Assembly (NCBI GenBank): GCA_965367295.1
Contig: CBDUHN010000070.1
Span: forward strand, 1 to 7,013
DNA length: 7,013 nucleotides
Direction: 5' to 3'
DNA from: JAIVHA01 sp965367295
Lineage (GTDB): Bacteria; Pseudomonadota; Gammaproteobacteria; DSM-19610
Shown: piece by piece, positions 1-5,388 of the stretch
Numbering within the stretch: position 1 is the stretch's first letter
Layout of the letters: the number at the start of each line of letters is the position of its first letter
Notes under the pieces: model-generated
Database searches by the model: none
Seen by the model: only the letters and a program-made list of their open reading frames with translations
Told to the model about the DNA's origin: nothing
Made by a program: the position numbers and the translations under genes

Positions 1-466
1 CATCCAGCCGGTAGGCGGCATGGCAGGCGACGCATTGCGAAAGGATATCGCTCATCTGCTGCAGGCTGTGGCGTGGTTCGGCAAGGGATTCCGCATCCAT
101 GGCCAGTTGATCGAAGGCTCGATGCACACCGCGGCCCATGGTCTTGAACTCCAGTGGCAGGCTGGCCATCAGGCTGGGAGGAACGGCCTGTACGGCGGCG
201 TTGCCCACCGCCCGGGCGGTCTCCGTGACAGTGGCCATATCCTCACGGGTCAAGGCTTCGCTGATGCCCTGCACGCTCACCAGGAACTGGCGCATTTCCG
301 CCAGTACCAGGTTGCGGTCGGCGTTGCTGAGCTGAATGCTGGTACGGCCATCGGGGGAGGGCCGGGTGTCGCCCTGTATGAAAAATACATATACCCCTGC
401 AGCAAGTAACAACAGGGCACTGATGGCAATCAGTCGCCATCGGAACAGTGCGGCTTGTACGCTCAT
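1..466 (-). CDS. Membrane-anchored mono-heme cytochrome c (c'/c556-like), 3' end missing
   Basis: The reading frame starts at ATG 466-464 and stays open to the left edge, so 155 residues are visible and the C-terminus is lost. Residues 9-30 (RWRLIAISALLLLAAGVYVFFI) form one hydrophobic segment with a preceding arginine, suggesting an uncleaved signal anchor that places the rest in the periplasm. A mostly helical domain follows and ends in a heme attachment motif C145-V-A-C148-H149. A long helical part before a C-terminal CxxCH is the layout of four-helix-bundle cytochromes (c'/c556). Met58 could be the distal ligand, but that is inference. The start lies 6 nt after the dioxygenase stop, with GGAG at 477-480, so the two genes are probably co-transcribed. 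The likely role is periplasmic electron transfer; the partner is unknown. Family is fairly sure, exact function is not. Confidence 0.85.
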   Translation of the reverse strand, partial: MSVQAALFRWRLIAISALLLLAAGVYVFFIQGDTRPSPDGRTSIQLSNADRNLVLAEMRQFLVSVQGISEALTREDMATVTETARAVGNAAVQAVPPSLMASLPLEFKTMGRGVHRAFDQLAMDAESLAEPRHSLQQMSDILSQCVACHAAYRLD

Positions 467-472
467 CGAGTA

Positions 473-1417
473 TCAGCTCCAGTTATAGATTTCATTAAAA
501 TCAGTGCCGTCAATGCGGTCGAAATAACGGGCGCGGTACAACAGCCGCGCTTCGTGCCCAGGAGAATCGGTGAAGCCACTGCGGGTGTGCAGCACATTAT
601 TGGAGATCAAGCCCATACCGCGTTCCAGGCGGCCGCGCAGAATAAAGGGCAGGTCGCTGGTGAGCAGATCATGCAGTGCCTTGCAGGCCTCTTCCAGTAG
701 CGGATCCGCTTTCCATTCAATGCTACGGGTGCGGGCGGTATAGCGCATGTGCAGGGCCGGTCTGCGGGGATGGAGGCTGAACACGGGTCCGCTCTGGGGG
801 AGGCGTGCGACACCCTGTTCATCGGTGCGGGCGGGGATGGTCATGGCATCGGGCTGCATCAGGGCCTCGATATAGGCGGGATTGGCATCGCGTAAAAAAA
901 TATAGGCCAGTTCCGGGTCGAGCAACTGGTTTTCCCCGCCCTCGGCCGCCGGGTGTACGCAGTGCAGGAGCAGACCGTATATCTGCTGTTGCGGCGAATT
1001 GTAATAGCCATCGGTATGCCACTGGATGGGCCGATTGGTATAGGGAATGAAGTGGGGATGGTCGCCCTCCGGGTTCACGGTCAACGAAGTGATGGCGTCG
1101 TCGTCGGCCAGCATATTGTGATCCAGGCGCTCCAGGCCGAAGGCCTTGCCGATCGCGCGGGGAATATCCTTGTGCTGTTCCAGCTGCGGGTTGCTGGCAT
1201 AGAGCGCCATGTTGGTGTGTGCGCAGCGGGTCAGTATGGCGAGGTGCTCTCTTGAGGTGAGATGAGTCGGATCCTGAATTTCCACCAGCAACTGCTCGAT
1301 ACGGGTGGGGGCATGATCCAGCTTCCAGTCGCGCCAGAGGCGGTAGGCATAGTCCTGCTGCAGGTCGAAGGGATTGAAATCGCGGGGTGCTTCCAGTGCG
1401 TGTCGAGCATTATCCAT
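473..1417 (-). CDS. TauD/TfdA-family Fe(II)/2-oxoglutarate-dependent dioxygenase
   Basis: This is a 314-residue protein. The iron-binding facial triad is visible: H134-x-D136 in QWHTDGYY and the distal H277 in NNVLHTRSGF. Arg291 and Arg295 (in RLLYRARYF) sit 14 and 18 residues after the distal His, where TauD-type enzymes bind the 2-oxoglutarate carboxylate. Such enzymes are cytoplasmic and couple oxidative decarboxylation of 2-oxoglutarate to hydroxylation of a substrate, in TauD releasing sulfite from taurine. The sequence has an extra N-terminal stretch of roughly 100 residues before the core. No transporter or sulfonate genes are nearby, so taurine should not be assumed as substrate. The start at ATG 1417-1415 has a modest GGAA 7 nt upstream. 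The gene is followed closely by a cytochrome c gene, an unusual partner for this family. Family is confident; substrate is unknown. Confidence 0.93.
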   Translation of the reverse strand: MDNARHALEAPRDFNPFDLQQDYAYRLWRDWKLDHAPTRIEQLLVEIQDPTHLTSREHLAILTRCAHTNMALYASNPQLEQHKDIPRAIGKAFGLERLDHNMLADDDAITSLTVNPEGDHPHFIPYTNRPIQWHTDGYYNSPQQQIYGLLLHCVHPAAEGGENQLLDPELAYIFLRDANPAYIEALMQPDAMTIPARTDEQGVARLPQSGPVFSLHPRRPALHMRYTARTRSIEWKADPLLEEACKALHDLLTSDLPFILRGRLERGMGLISNNVLHTRSGFTDSPGHEARLLYRARYFDRIDGTDFNEIYNWS

Positions 1418-1464
1418 GGCGATATTCCGGCAGTCTTGTGGGTAGCGGAACCCTAGCAGGGGAA

Positions 1465-1485
1465 TGTGTCAATACAAATGACACA
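1465..1485. promoter_or_regulatory. Perfect dyad TGTGTCA-N7-TGACACA upstream of the dioxygenase gene; candidate operator
   Basis: Both 7-bp arms match perfectly around a 7-nt AT-rich spacer. The dyad overlaps the stop codon of the proline-rich gene and lies 48 nt upstream of the dioxygenase start. On the minus strand a consensus -35 hexamer TTGACA (1472-1467) overlaps one arm, but no good -10 is present at normal spacing. No T-run follows on either strand, so it is not an intrinsic terminator. A repressor or activator site for the dioxygenase-cytochrome unit is the best reading; the regulator is unknown. The arm spacing does not fit the CRP or FNR consensus. Confidence 0.45.
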
Positions 1486-1672
1486 GATCAAATCGGACTT
1501 CGGGCGGGGGCGGGGACGGAATCTCGACGGGAGGCTGCGGGATTTCCGGTGGTGGGGAAGAGGGGGTTTCCGGTGGGGAGGTGGGTGGAATTTCCGGCTT
1601 GCCGGGTGGTGGCGGGGCCTCTGGCGGGTCGTCCGGTGGGGTTTCAGGGTCGCCGGCGATGGGAAAGGGCAT
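1469..1672 (-). CDS. Small proline-rich acidic protein of unknown function
   Basis: This 67-residue protein has 28 prolines (42%), many in PPE(I/T/A)P-like units, with polyproline runs at residues 20-23, 40-42 and 54-57. Acidic residues outnumber basic ones, and there is no signal peptide or membrane segment. The non-repetitive tail is VRFDLCHLY. The main evidence that the gene is real is the AAAGGAGA ribosome binding site at 1686-1679, with ideal spacing to ATG 1672-1670. The sequence is low-complexity, so homology cannot say much. It would be extended and disordered in the cell, and the polyproline runs should need EF-P for translation. It lies upstream of the dioxygenase gene on the same strand with a 51-nt gap. 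I do not recognise a function. Confidence 0.68.
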   Translation of the reverse strand: MPFPIAGDPETPPDDPPEAPPPPGKPEIPPTSPPETPSSPPPEIPQPPVEIPSPPPPEVRFDLCHLY

Positions 1673-1678
1673 GGCGGG

Positions 1679-1686
1679 TCTCCTTT
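1679..1686 (-). promoter_or_regulatory. Strong Shine-Dalgarno site of the proline-rich gene
   Basis: On the minus strand the sequence reads AAAGGAGA, then six bases, then ATG at 1672-1670. This is close to the full anti-16S complement at ideal spacing. It fixes the start of a short low-complexity gene that would otherwise be doubtful. Confidence 0.75.
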
Positions 1687-1704
1687 GCGGTGGTTGCTAT
1701 GGGG

Positions 1705-1710
1705 ATTGTA
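1705..1710 (-). promoter_or_regulatory. Possible -10 element (TACAAT) for the proline-rich gene
   Basis: Read on the minus strand, TACAAT matches the sigma-70 -10 consensus at five of six bases and would give a leader of about 25 nt. The matching -35 position falls in REP hairpin A and has no TTGACA-like hexamer, so this is a weak call. Confidence 0.25.
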
Positions 1711-1728
1711 GTCAGCCGAGGGAGAAAC

Positions 1729-1746
1729 GTCCGAATGAGTTCGGAC
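1729..1746 (-). repeat. REP hairpin A, downstream of the RAYT gene
   Basis: GTCCGAATGAGTTCGGAC is a perfect 7-bp inverted repeat with a 4-nt loop. It lies 6 nt past the RAYT stop codon. Its reverse complement differs from REP B by one base, in the loop, so it is oriented on the minus strand, pointing away from the RAYT gene. The tetranucleotide 5' of the hairpin in that orientation is TCTT, not the usual GTAG. Confidence 0.85.
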
Positions 1747-1752
1747 AAGACG

Positions 1753-2202
1753 CTATAACCAGGCGGCATCCCACAGCGGATATTCCCCGATATGCTGCAC
1801 CAGTCCCGCCCGCAGGGGATTGGCCACCATTTGACGGGCGATGGCGCGCAGATCCTCTTCCCGGCGCAGGGCATGATCGAAATAGGCCTTCTGCCAGACT
1901 GGGCCGTGGCGACCCAGCCGCCGGTTGATCTGTTGTGCCGAGGTGGCCTTGAACCGCTTCATCATGGCCGGCAATGAGGTGTCTGATCGCAGGGTCAGTA
2001 GCCAGTGAAGATGGTCCGGCATGATGACCCAGGCATGGGATTCGATCATGCCTGCCTGCGCAGAGTCCTGCATTGCACGGCAGACCAGCCGCCCTATTTT
2101 CCAGTCCCGGAACCAGGGCTGGCGGCGGTGGGTGACAGTGGTGATGAAATAGGTTTGATGGGCGAGGGAGACAGGTCCCTTGCGCAGGTGGTCGTTTGGC
2201 AT
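1753..2202 (-). CDS. REP-associated tyrosine transposase (RAYT, Y1/HUH family)
   Basis: This is a 149-residue single-domain Y1 (IS200-like) HUH nuclease. The HUH motif is H64-L-H66 in VIMPDHLHWL. The segment VWQKAYFDHALR gives Y107 as the likely nucleophilic tyrosine. The family signature continues with a basic helix (MMKRFKATSAQQINRR) and ARQMVANPLRAGLV near the end. RAYTs cleave and rejoin single-stranded DNA at REP hairpins and are usually single-copy, domesticated relatives of IS200/IS605 transposases. Here REP hairpins of one family lie on both sides, which supports the call. The start at ATG 2202-2200 was chosen because GGAGGG lies 5 nt upstream; a longer frame to 2274 has no such site and would run into the REP-side hairpin. 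The gene appears intact. It lies between lexA and the proline-rich gene, all on the minus strand. Confidence 0.93.
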   Translation of the reverse strand: MPNDHLRKGPVSLAHQTYFITTVTHRRQPWFRDWKIGRLVCRAMQDSAQAGMIESHAWVIMPDHLHWLLTLRSDTSLPAMMKRFKATSAQQINRRLGRHGPVWQKAYFDHALRREEDLRAIARQMVANPLRAGLVQHIGEYPLWDAAWL

Positions 2203-2207
2203 GATTT

Positions 2208-2213
2208 CCCTCC
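2208..2213 (-). promoter_or_regulatory. Shine-Dalgarno site that sets the RAYT start
   Basis: The minus strand reads GGAGGG, AAATC, ATG (2202-2200). This favours the 149-residue product over the 173-residue frame that opens at 2274. Confidence 0.7.
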
Positions 2214-2257
2214 ATGGAAACCGATGACCGGTGTGGTTGAGCCTGGGCCCCGAAGAG

Positions 2258-2273
2258 TGCGAATAACTTCGCA
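2258..2273. repeat. Second hairpin beside REP B (TGCGAA-N4-TTCGCA)
   Basis: This is a perfect 6-bp inverted repeat with a 4-nt loop (TAAC), 3 nt from REP B. Both hairpins share the core CGAA-N4-TTCG and the same loop length, so this may be a diverged REP forming a doublet (BIME-like) with REP B. It lies in the space between lexA and the RAYT gene. Confidence 0.55.
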
Positions 2274-2276
2274 TAG

Positions 2277-2294
2277 GTCCGAATTCATTCGGAC
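2277..2294 (+). repeat. REP hairpin B, between lexA and the RAYT gene
   Basis: GTCCGAATTCATTCGGAC is a perfect 7-bp inverted repeat with a 4-nt loop (TTCA). On the plus strand it is preceded by ATAG, one base from the GTAG tag typical of REPs. It begins 10 nt after the lexA stop codon, so the hairpin could also protect or end the lexA transcript. No T-run follows, so a true intrinsic terminator is unlikely. Confidence 0.88.
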
Positions 2295-2304
2295 AACCAG
2301 CCCC

Positions 2305-2907
2305 CTAGTGATACCGCCGCATCTGCCCCACCAGGATCCCCTGGATCTGCACCTGTTCGGGTGCGAAGGGCATCGGTGCCATGGAGCTGTTGGCTGGATG
2401 TAATACCACCTGTCCGGGTTTCTGTTCGATGCGCTTCAAGGTGGCCTCGCTATTGTCCACCAGGGCGACCACCACCTCGCCGTTGCGGGCATGGTCGCGT
2501 TGTTCGATGACCACCCAGTCACCATCGAGGATGCCGTCCTCGATCATGGAGTCACCGCGCACCTCCAGCACGAAGCAGGGCTTGTCGGTGCGCAACGGCG
2601 GCGGTACCTCGATGGTTTCCGGATTCTCGATGGCCTCGATGGGACGGCCGGCGGCGATGTAGCCCAGGAAGGGCAGGGCATCCTCGTTGACTGCATCCGG
2701 CTGGCGTAACACCACGCCGCGATGCTTGCCCTCCATGGGCTCCACCAGCCCGGCCTCGATGAGTGCGCTGATGTGTTTGTGCAGGGAACCGCGGGAGGCC
2801 AGCCCCAGGGCCTGACAGAGTTCATCAAGGGTGGGTGGGGAATCAAAGCGGTGTTCCTGCAGATAATCGTAGATTTCCTGCTGCCGGCGGGTGAGTTTTA
2901 TATTCAT
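2305..2907 (-). CDS. lexA: LexA-type SOS repressor / autoprotease
   Basis: This 200-residue protein has the normal LexA length and layout. Residues 1-67 form the winged helix-turn-helix (LTRRQQEIYDYL, PPTLDELCQALGLASRGSLHKHISAL). The peptidase S24 part has the self-cleavage site A86-G87 (YIAAGRPIE), nucleophile S120 (RGDSMIEDGI) and lysine K158 (ATLKRIE), matching E. coli A84-G85, S119 and K156. On RecA-ssDNA it should cut itself and release its targets. The recognition helix has LASRGSLHKHI, unlike E. coli (RSPNAAEEHL) and closer to alphaproteobacterial and Bacillus LexA, which bind GTTC/GAAC half-sites. The start at ATG 2907-2905 has GAGGAA 10 nt upstream. The gene is divergent from mrfA and shares an 87-bp control region that carries two GTTC-N7-GTTC boxes, so autoregulation is likely. 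It could be a secondary LexA paralogue if the genome has another. Confidence 0.95.
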   Translation of the reverse strand: MNIKLTRRQQEIYDYLQEHRFDSPPTLDELCQALGLASRGSLHKHISALIEAGLVEPMEGKHRGVVLRQPDAVNEDALPFLGYIAAGRPIEAIENPETIEVPPPLRTDKPCFVLEVRGDSMIEDGILDGDWVVIEQRDHARNGEVVVALVDNSEATLKRIEQKPGQVVLHPANSSMAPMPFAPEQVQIQGILVGQMRRYH

Positions 2908-2939
2908 CGGGTTAGCGTTCCTCGCTCAGGTGAAATCTG

Positions 2940-2966
2940 TTGATCGTTCTCCAGTGGTTCTATAGT
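2940..2966 (+). promoter_or_regulatory. Candidate mrfAB promoter
   Basis: TTGATC (2940-2945) and TATAGT (2961-2966, five of six matches to the -10 consensus) are separated by 15 nt, shorter than ideal. Transcription would start near 2973, leaving a short leader that includes the AAGGGAG ribosome binding site. The first GTTC-N7-GTTC box fills the spacer and the second covers the start site, so bound LexA would block it. Position is inferred only from sequence. Confidence 0.4.
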
Positions 2967-2990
2967 ATTGCATCAGAACCAAGGGAGAAC
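2946..2990. promoter_or_regulatory. Double LexA operator: two inverted GTTC-N7-GTTC boxes
   Basis: Box 1 is GTTC at 2946-2949 and GTTC at 2957-2960. Box 2, on the minus strand, is GAAC at 2976-2979 and GAAC at 2987-2990, which reads GTTC-N7-GTTC in that direction. The two 16-bp arms (2946-2961 and 2975-2990) are inverted copies matching at 14 of 16 positions around a 13-nt AT-rich core. GTTC-N7-GTTC is the known LexA box of Alphaproteobacteria. The location between lexA and mrfA, overlapping both candidate promoters, fits a shared LexA operator. Confidence 0.75.
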
Positions 2991-2992
2991 AA
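2964..2992 (-). promoter_or_regulatory. Candidate lexA promoter
   Basis: On the minus strand TTGTTC (2992-2987) and AATACT (2969-2964) are 17 nt apart. Both are imperfect matches to the sigma-70 hexamers. The element overlaps box 2 and the 13-nt core of the double operator, as expected for an autoregulated lexA. Confidence 0.35.
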
Positions 2993-2994
2993 GC

Positions 2995-5388
2995 ATGGGG
3001 ATTCCCGCCGAGCGTATGGATTCCGCCGCTGATCCGGTCCGGCAGCTGGCGGCCGCCCTGAAAGCCAAATACAAATCCCGCATCACCGGCGAACTGGTGA
3101 TCCCGGCCCGTGCCGGCCGCTATGCCGCGCTGCCCGGGGAACTCGATGCGCGTCTGCGCACGGCGCTGACCGGTCGGGGTGTGGCCCGGCTCTACAGTCA
3201 CCAGCGCCAGGCCTGGGATTCGGTACGAGCCGGGCGGCATTCCGTCATCGTCACCCCCACCGCCTCGGGCAAGACCCTGTGCTACAACCTGCCGGTGCTA
3301 CAGGCGGCGCTCACCGAACAGGCCAAGGCCCTGTACCTGTTTCCCACCAAGGCGCTGGCCCAGGACCAGGTGGCGGAGATCATTGAACTCAATCGCGCCG
3401 GTGAGCTTGGCGTACGCGCCTGTACCTTCGATGGTGATACTCCCGGCGATGCCCGCAAGGCGGTGCGCACCCGCGGTGACATCGTGGTCTCCAACCCGGA
3501 CATGTTGCACCAGGGTATCCTGCCCCACCACACCAAGTGGGCGCAGTTCTTCGAACAGCTGCGCTACATCGTCATCGACGAGATGCATACCTACCGAGGC
3601 GTGTTCGGCTCCCACGTGGCCAATGTGCTGCGCCGGCTGCAGCGTATCTGCCGGTTCTACGGCAGCGAGCCGGTGTTCATTCTCTGTTCGGCGACGATTG
3701 CCAACCCGCGCGAACTGGCCGGGCAACTGATCGGCGCCGAGGTGCAGGCCATCACCGAGAGCGGTGCCCCGGCCGGCGAAAAGCAACTGCTGCTGTGGAA
3801 CCCGCCGGTGATCAACGCCGACCTTGGCATCCGTGCGTCCAACCGTTCGCAGACCACGCGCATCGCACGGCTCGCCACCAGGCGCGGATTGAAGAACATC
3901 CTCTTCGCCCAGAGCCGCCTCATGGTGGAAGTGCTCACCAGGTACATGAAGGACGTGTTCGACAAGGACCCACGCAAGCCACCACGGGTAGCCGCCTATC
4001 GCGGCGGTTACCTGCCCACCGAACGCCGCGCCACGGAGAAGAAACTGCGTGCCGGTTCAATCGAGTGCGTGATCGCCACCTCTGCACTGGAACTGGGCGT
4101 CGATATCGGTGCGCTGGATGTCTGCGTACTCAACGGCTACCCCGGCACCATCGCCGCCACCTGGCAGCGCATCGGTCGCGCCGGGCGCCGCAACCGCACT
4201 GCGCTGGGTGTGCTGGTGGCCAGCAGCCTGCCACTGGACCAGTACATTGTGCGTAACCCCGAGTTTTTCCTGGGCGCCGCGCCGGAACAGGCGCGAATCG
4301 ATCCGGACCAGTTGCTGATCCTGGTGGATCACGTCCGCTGCGCCGCCTTTGAACTGCCGTTTCACGAAAGCGAAACCTTCGGCAGGGAAAATCTGGTCGA
4401 GATCTTGCAGTACCTGCAGGAGGAAGGCGTACTGCACCGTGAAGACCGGCAGTGGCACTGGACCGACGACAGCTATCCGGCCAATGCCGTGTCGCTGCGC
4501 TCGGTGGCGGAGGGGAATTTCGTAGTGGTGGATATCAGCGCGGGCGGACAGGACATCGTAGCGGAAGTGGATTATTCCAGCGCCGCGGAAACCCTTTACG
4601 AGGGCGCCATCTACATGGTGCAGGCGCGCCCCTACCAGGTGGAGCGCCTGGACTGGGACGGGCGCAAGGCCTTCGTGCGCCAGACCCGCGCCGACTACTA
4701 CACCGATGCCATCGACTACACCCGCCTGAAGATCCTCGAGGCCTTCGAGCGCACCCCGCAGGGGCGGGGTGAAACCGCCCACGGCGAGGTGCATATCGTG
4801 CGGCGCATCGCCGGCTACAAGAAGATCCGCTACTACACCCATGAAAACATCGGCTACGGCAATATCCAGTTGCCCGACCGGGAGATGCATACCACCGCGG
4901 TCTGGTGGCAGCTGCAGCCCGGGGTGCTGGAGCAGGCCTTTGCCACCCGTCAGCAGGCACTGGACGGTTTTCTGGGCGCGGCCTATGCCATGCATCACGT
5001 GGCGGCGCTGCTGATGATGTCGGAGCCGCAGGATCTTGGCCGTGCCGTGGGCGACGGTGATGCGCAGTGGTTTGCCACCGTTGGCGTCCATGGCCGTGGT
5101 CAACTGCGCAACCTCGAAGGCGTTGAACTCGATGCCGAGACGCAGGCCCGCTTCCGGCCCGCGGTGTTTCTTTACGATCATTACCCCGGCGGCGTGGGTA
5201 TTTCAGCACCGCTGTACGGCCAGTGCCAGCGGGTGGTGCGCGATGCCCATGCGCTGGTGAGTGCCTGTGGCTGTGTCCATGGCTGCCCGTCCTGTGTGGG
5301 GCCGATTCTCGCCTCCGACGAAGTGCGGGGATTTTCCCCCAGGGCTGCGGCCCTGACCGTATTGGAGTTGTTGCGGCATGACCATTAA
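2995..5388 (+). CDS. mrfA: MrfA-like DExH superfamily 2 DNA helicase with C-terminal Zn-binding DUF1998 domain
   Basis: The protein has 797 residues from ATG 2995, chosen for the AAGGGAG ribosome binding site at 2981-2987; an upstream ATG at 2968 lies inside the operator. Helicase motifs appear in order: Q70, Walker A TPTASGKT (87-94), Walker B DEMH (195-198), SAT (232-234), FAQSR (304-308), ATSALELGVDIG (361-372) and QRIGRAGR (391-398). The C-terminal metal site is C758-x-C760-x3-C764-x2-C767 in the DUF1998 (MrfA Zn-binding) region. The set and length match Bacillus subtilis MrfA (YprA), an ATP-dependent 3'-5' helicase acting with MrfB on mitomycin C lesions independently of UvrABC. Here it overlaps a MrfB-like gene and is divergent from lexA. 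Relatives include fungal Hrq1. Substrate in this organism is inferred from the family and the paired gene. Confidence 0.93.
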   Translation: MGIPAERMDSAADPVRQLAAALKAKYKSRITGELVIPARAGRYAALPGELDARLRTALTGRGVARLYSHQRQAWDSVRAGRHSVIVTPTASGKTLCYNLPVLQAALTEQAKALYLFPTKALAQDQVAEIIELNRAGELGVRACTFDGDTPGDARKAVRTRGDIVVSNPDMLHQGILPHHTKWAQFFEQLRYIVIDEMHTYRGVFGSHVANVLRRLQRICRFYGSEPVFILCSATIANPRELAGQLIGAEVQAITESGAPAGEKQLLLWNPPVINADLGIRASNRSQTTRIARLATRRGLKNILFAQSRLMVEVLTRYMKDVFDKDPRKPPRVAAYRGGYLPTERRATEKKLRAGSIECVIATSALELGVDIGALDVCVLNGYPGTIAATWQRIGRAGRRNRTALGVLVASSLPLDQYIVRNPEFFLGAAPEQARIDPDQLLILVDHVRCAAFELPFHESETFGRENLVEILQYLQEEGVLHREDRQWHWTDDSYPANAVSLRSVAEGNFVVVDISAGGQDIVAEVDYSSAAETLYEGAIYMVQARPYQVERLDWDGRKAFVRQTRADYYTDAIDYTRLKILEAFERTPQGRGETAHGEVHIVRRIAGYKKIRYYTHENIGYGNIQLPDREMHTTAVWWQLQPGVLEQAFATRQQALDGFLGAAYAMHHVAALLMMSEPQDLGRAVGDGDAQWFATVGVHGRGQLRNLEGVELDAETQARFRPAVFLYDHYPGGVGISAPLYGQCQRVVRDAHALVSACGCVHGCPSCVGPILASDEVRGFSPRAAALTVLELLRHDH

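Noticed and set aside
2203..2274. N-terminal extension of the RAYT to ATG 2274
   Set aside because: The added 24 residues are not family-like and the start overlaps the REP-side hairpin, while the start at 2202 has GGAGGG at proper spacing.
2264..2276. ATAACTTCGCATA resembles a loxP arm at 12 of 13 bases
   Set aside because: There is no second arm or spacer matching loxP; the bases are explained by the local hairpin next to REP B.
2968..2994. Upstream ATG at 2968 as the start of mrfA
   Set aside because: It lies inside the double operator, lacks a ribosome binding site and would leave no room for the promoter; ATG 2995 has AAGGGAG 7 nt upstream.
2908..2994. Enteric-type LexA box CTGT-N8-ACAG in front of lexA
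   Set aside because: No such motif is present in the intergenic region; the repeated half-sites are GTTC/GAAC with 7-nt spacing.
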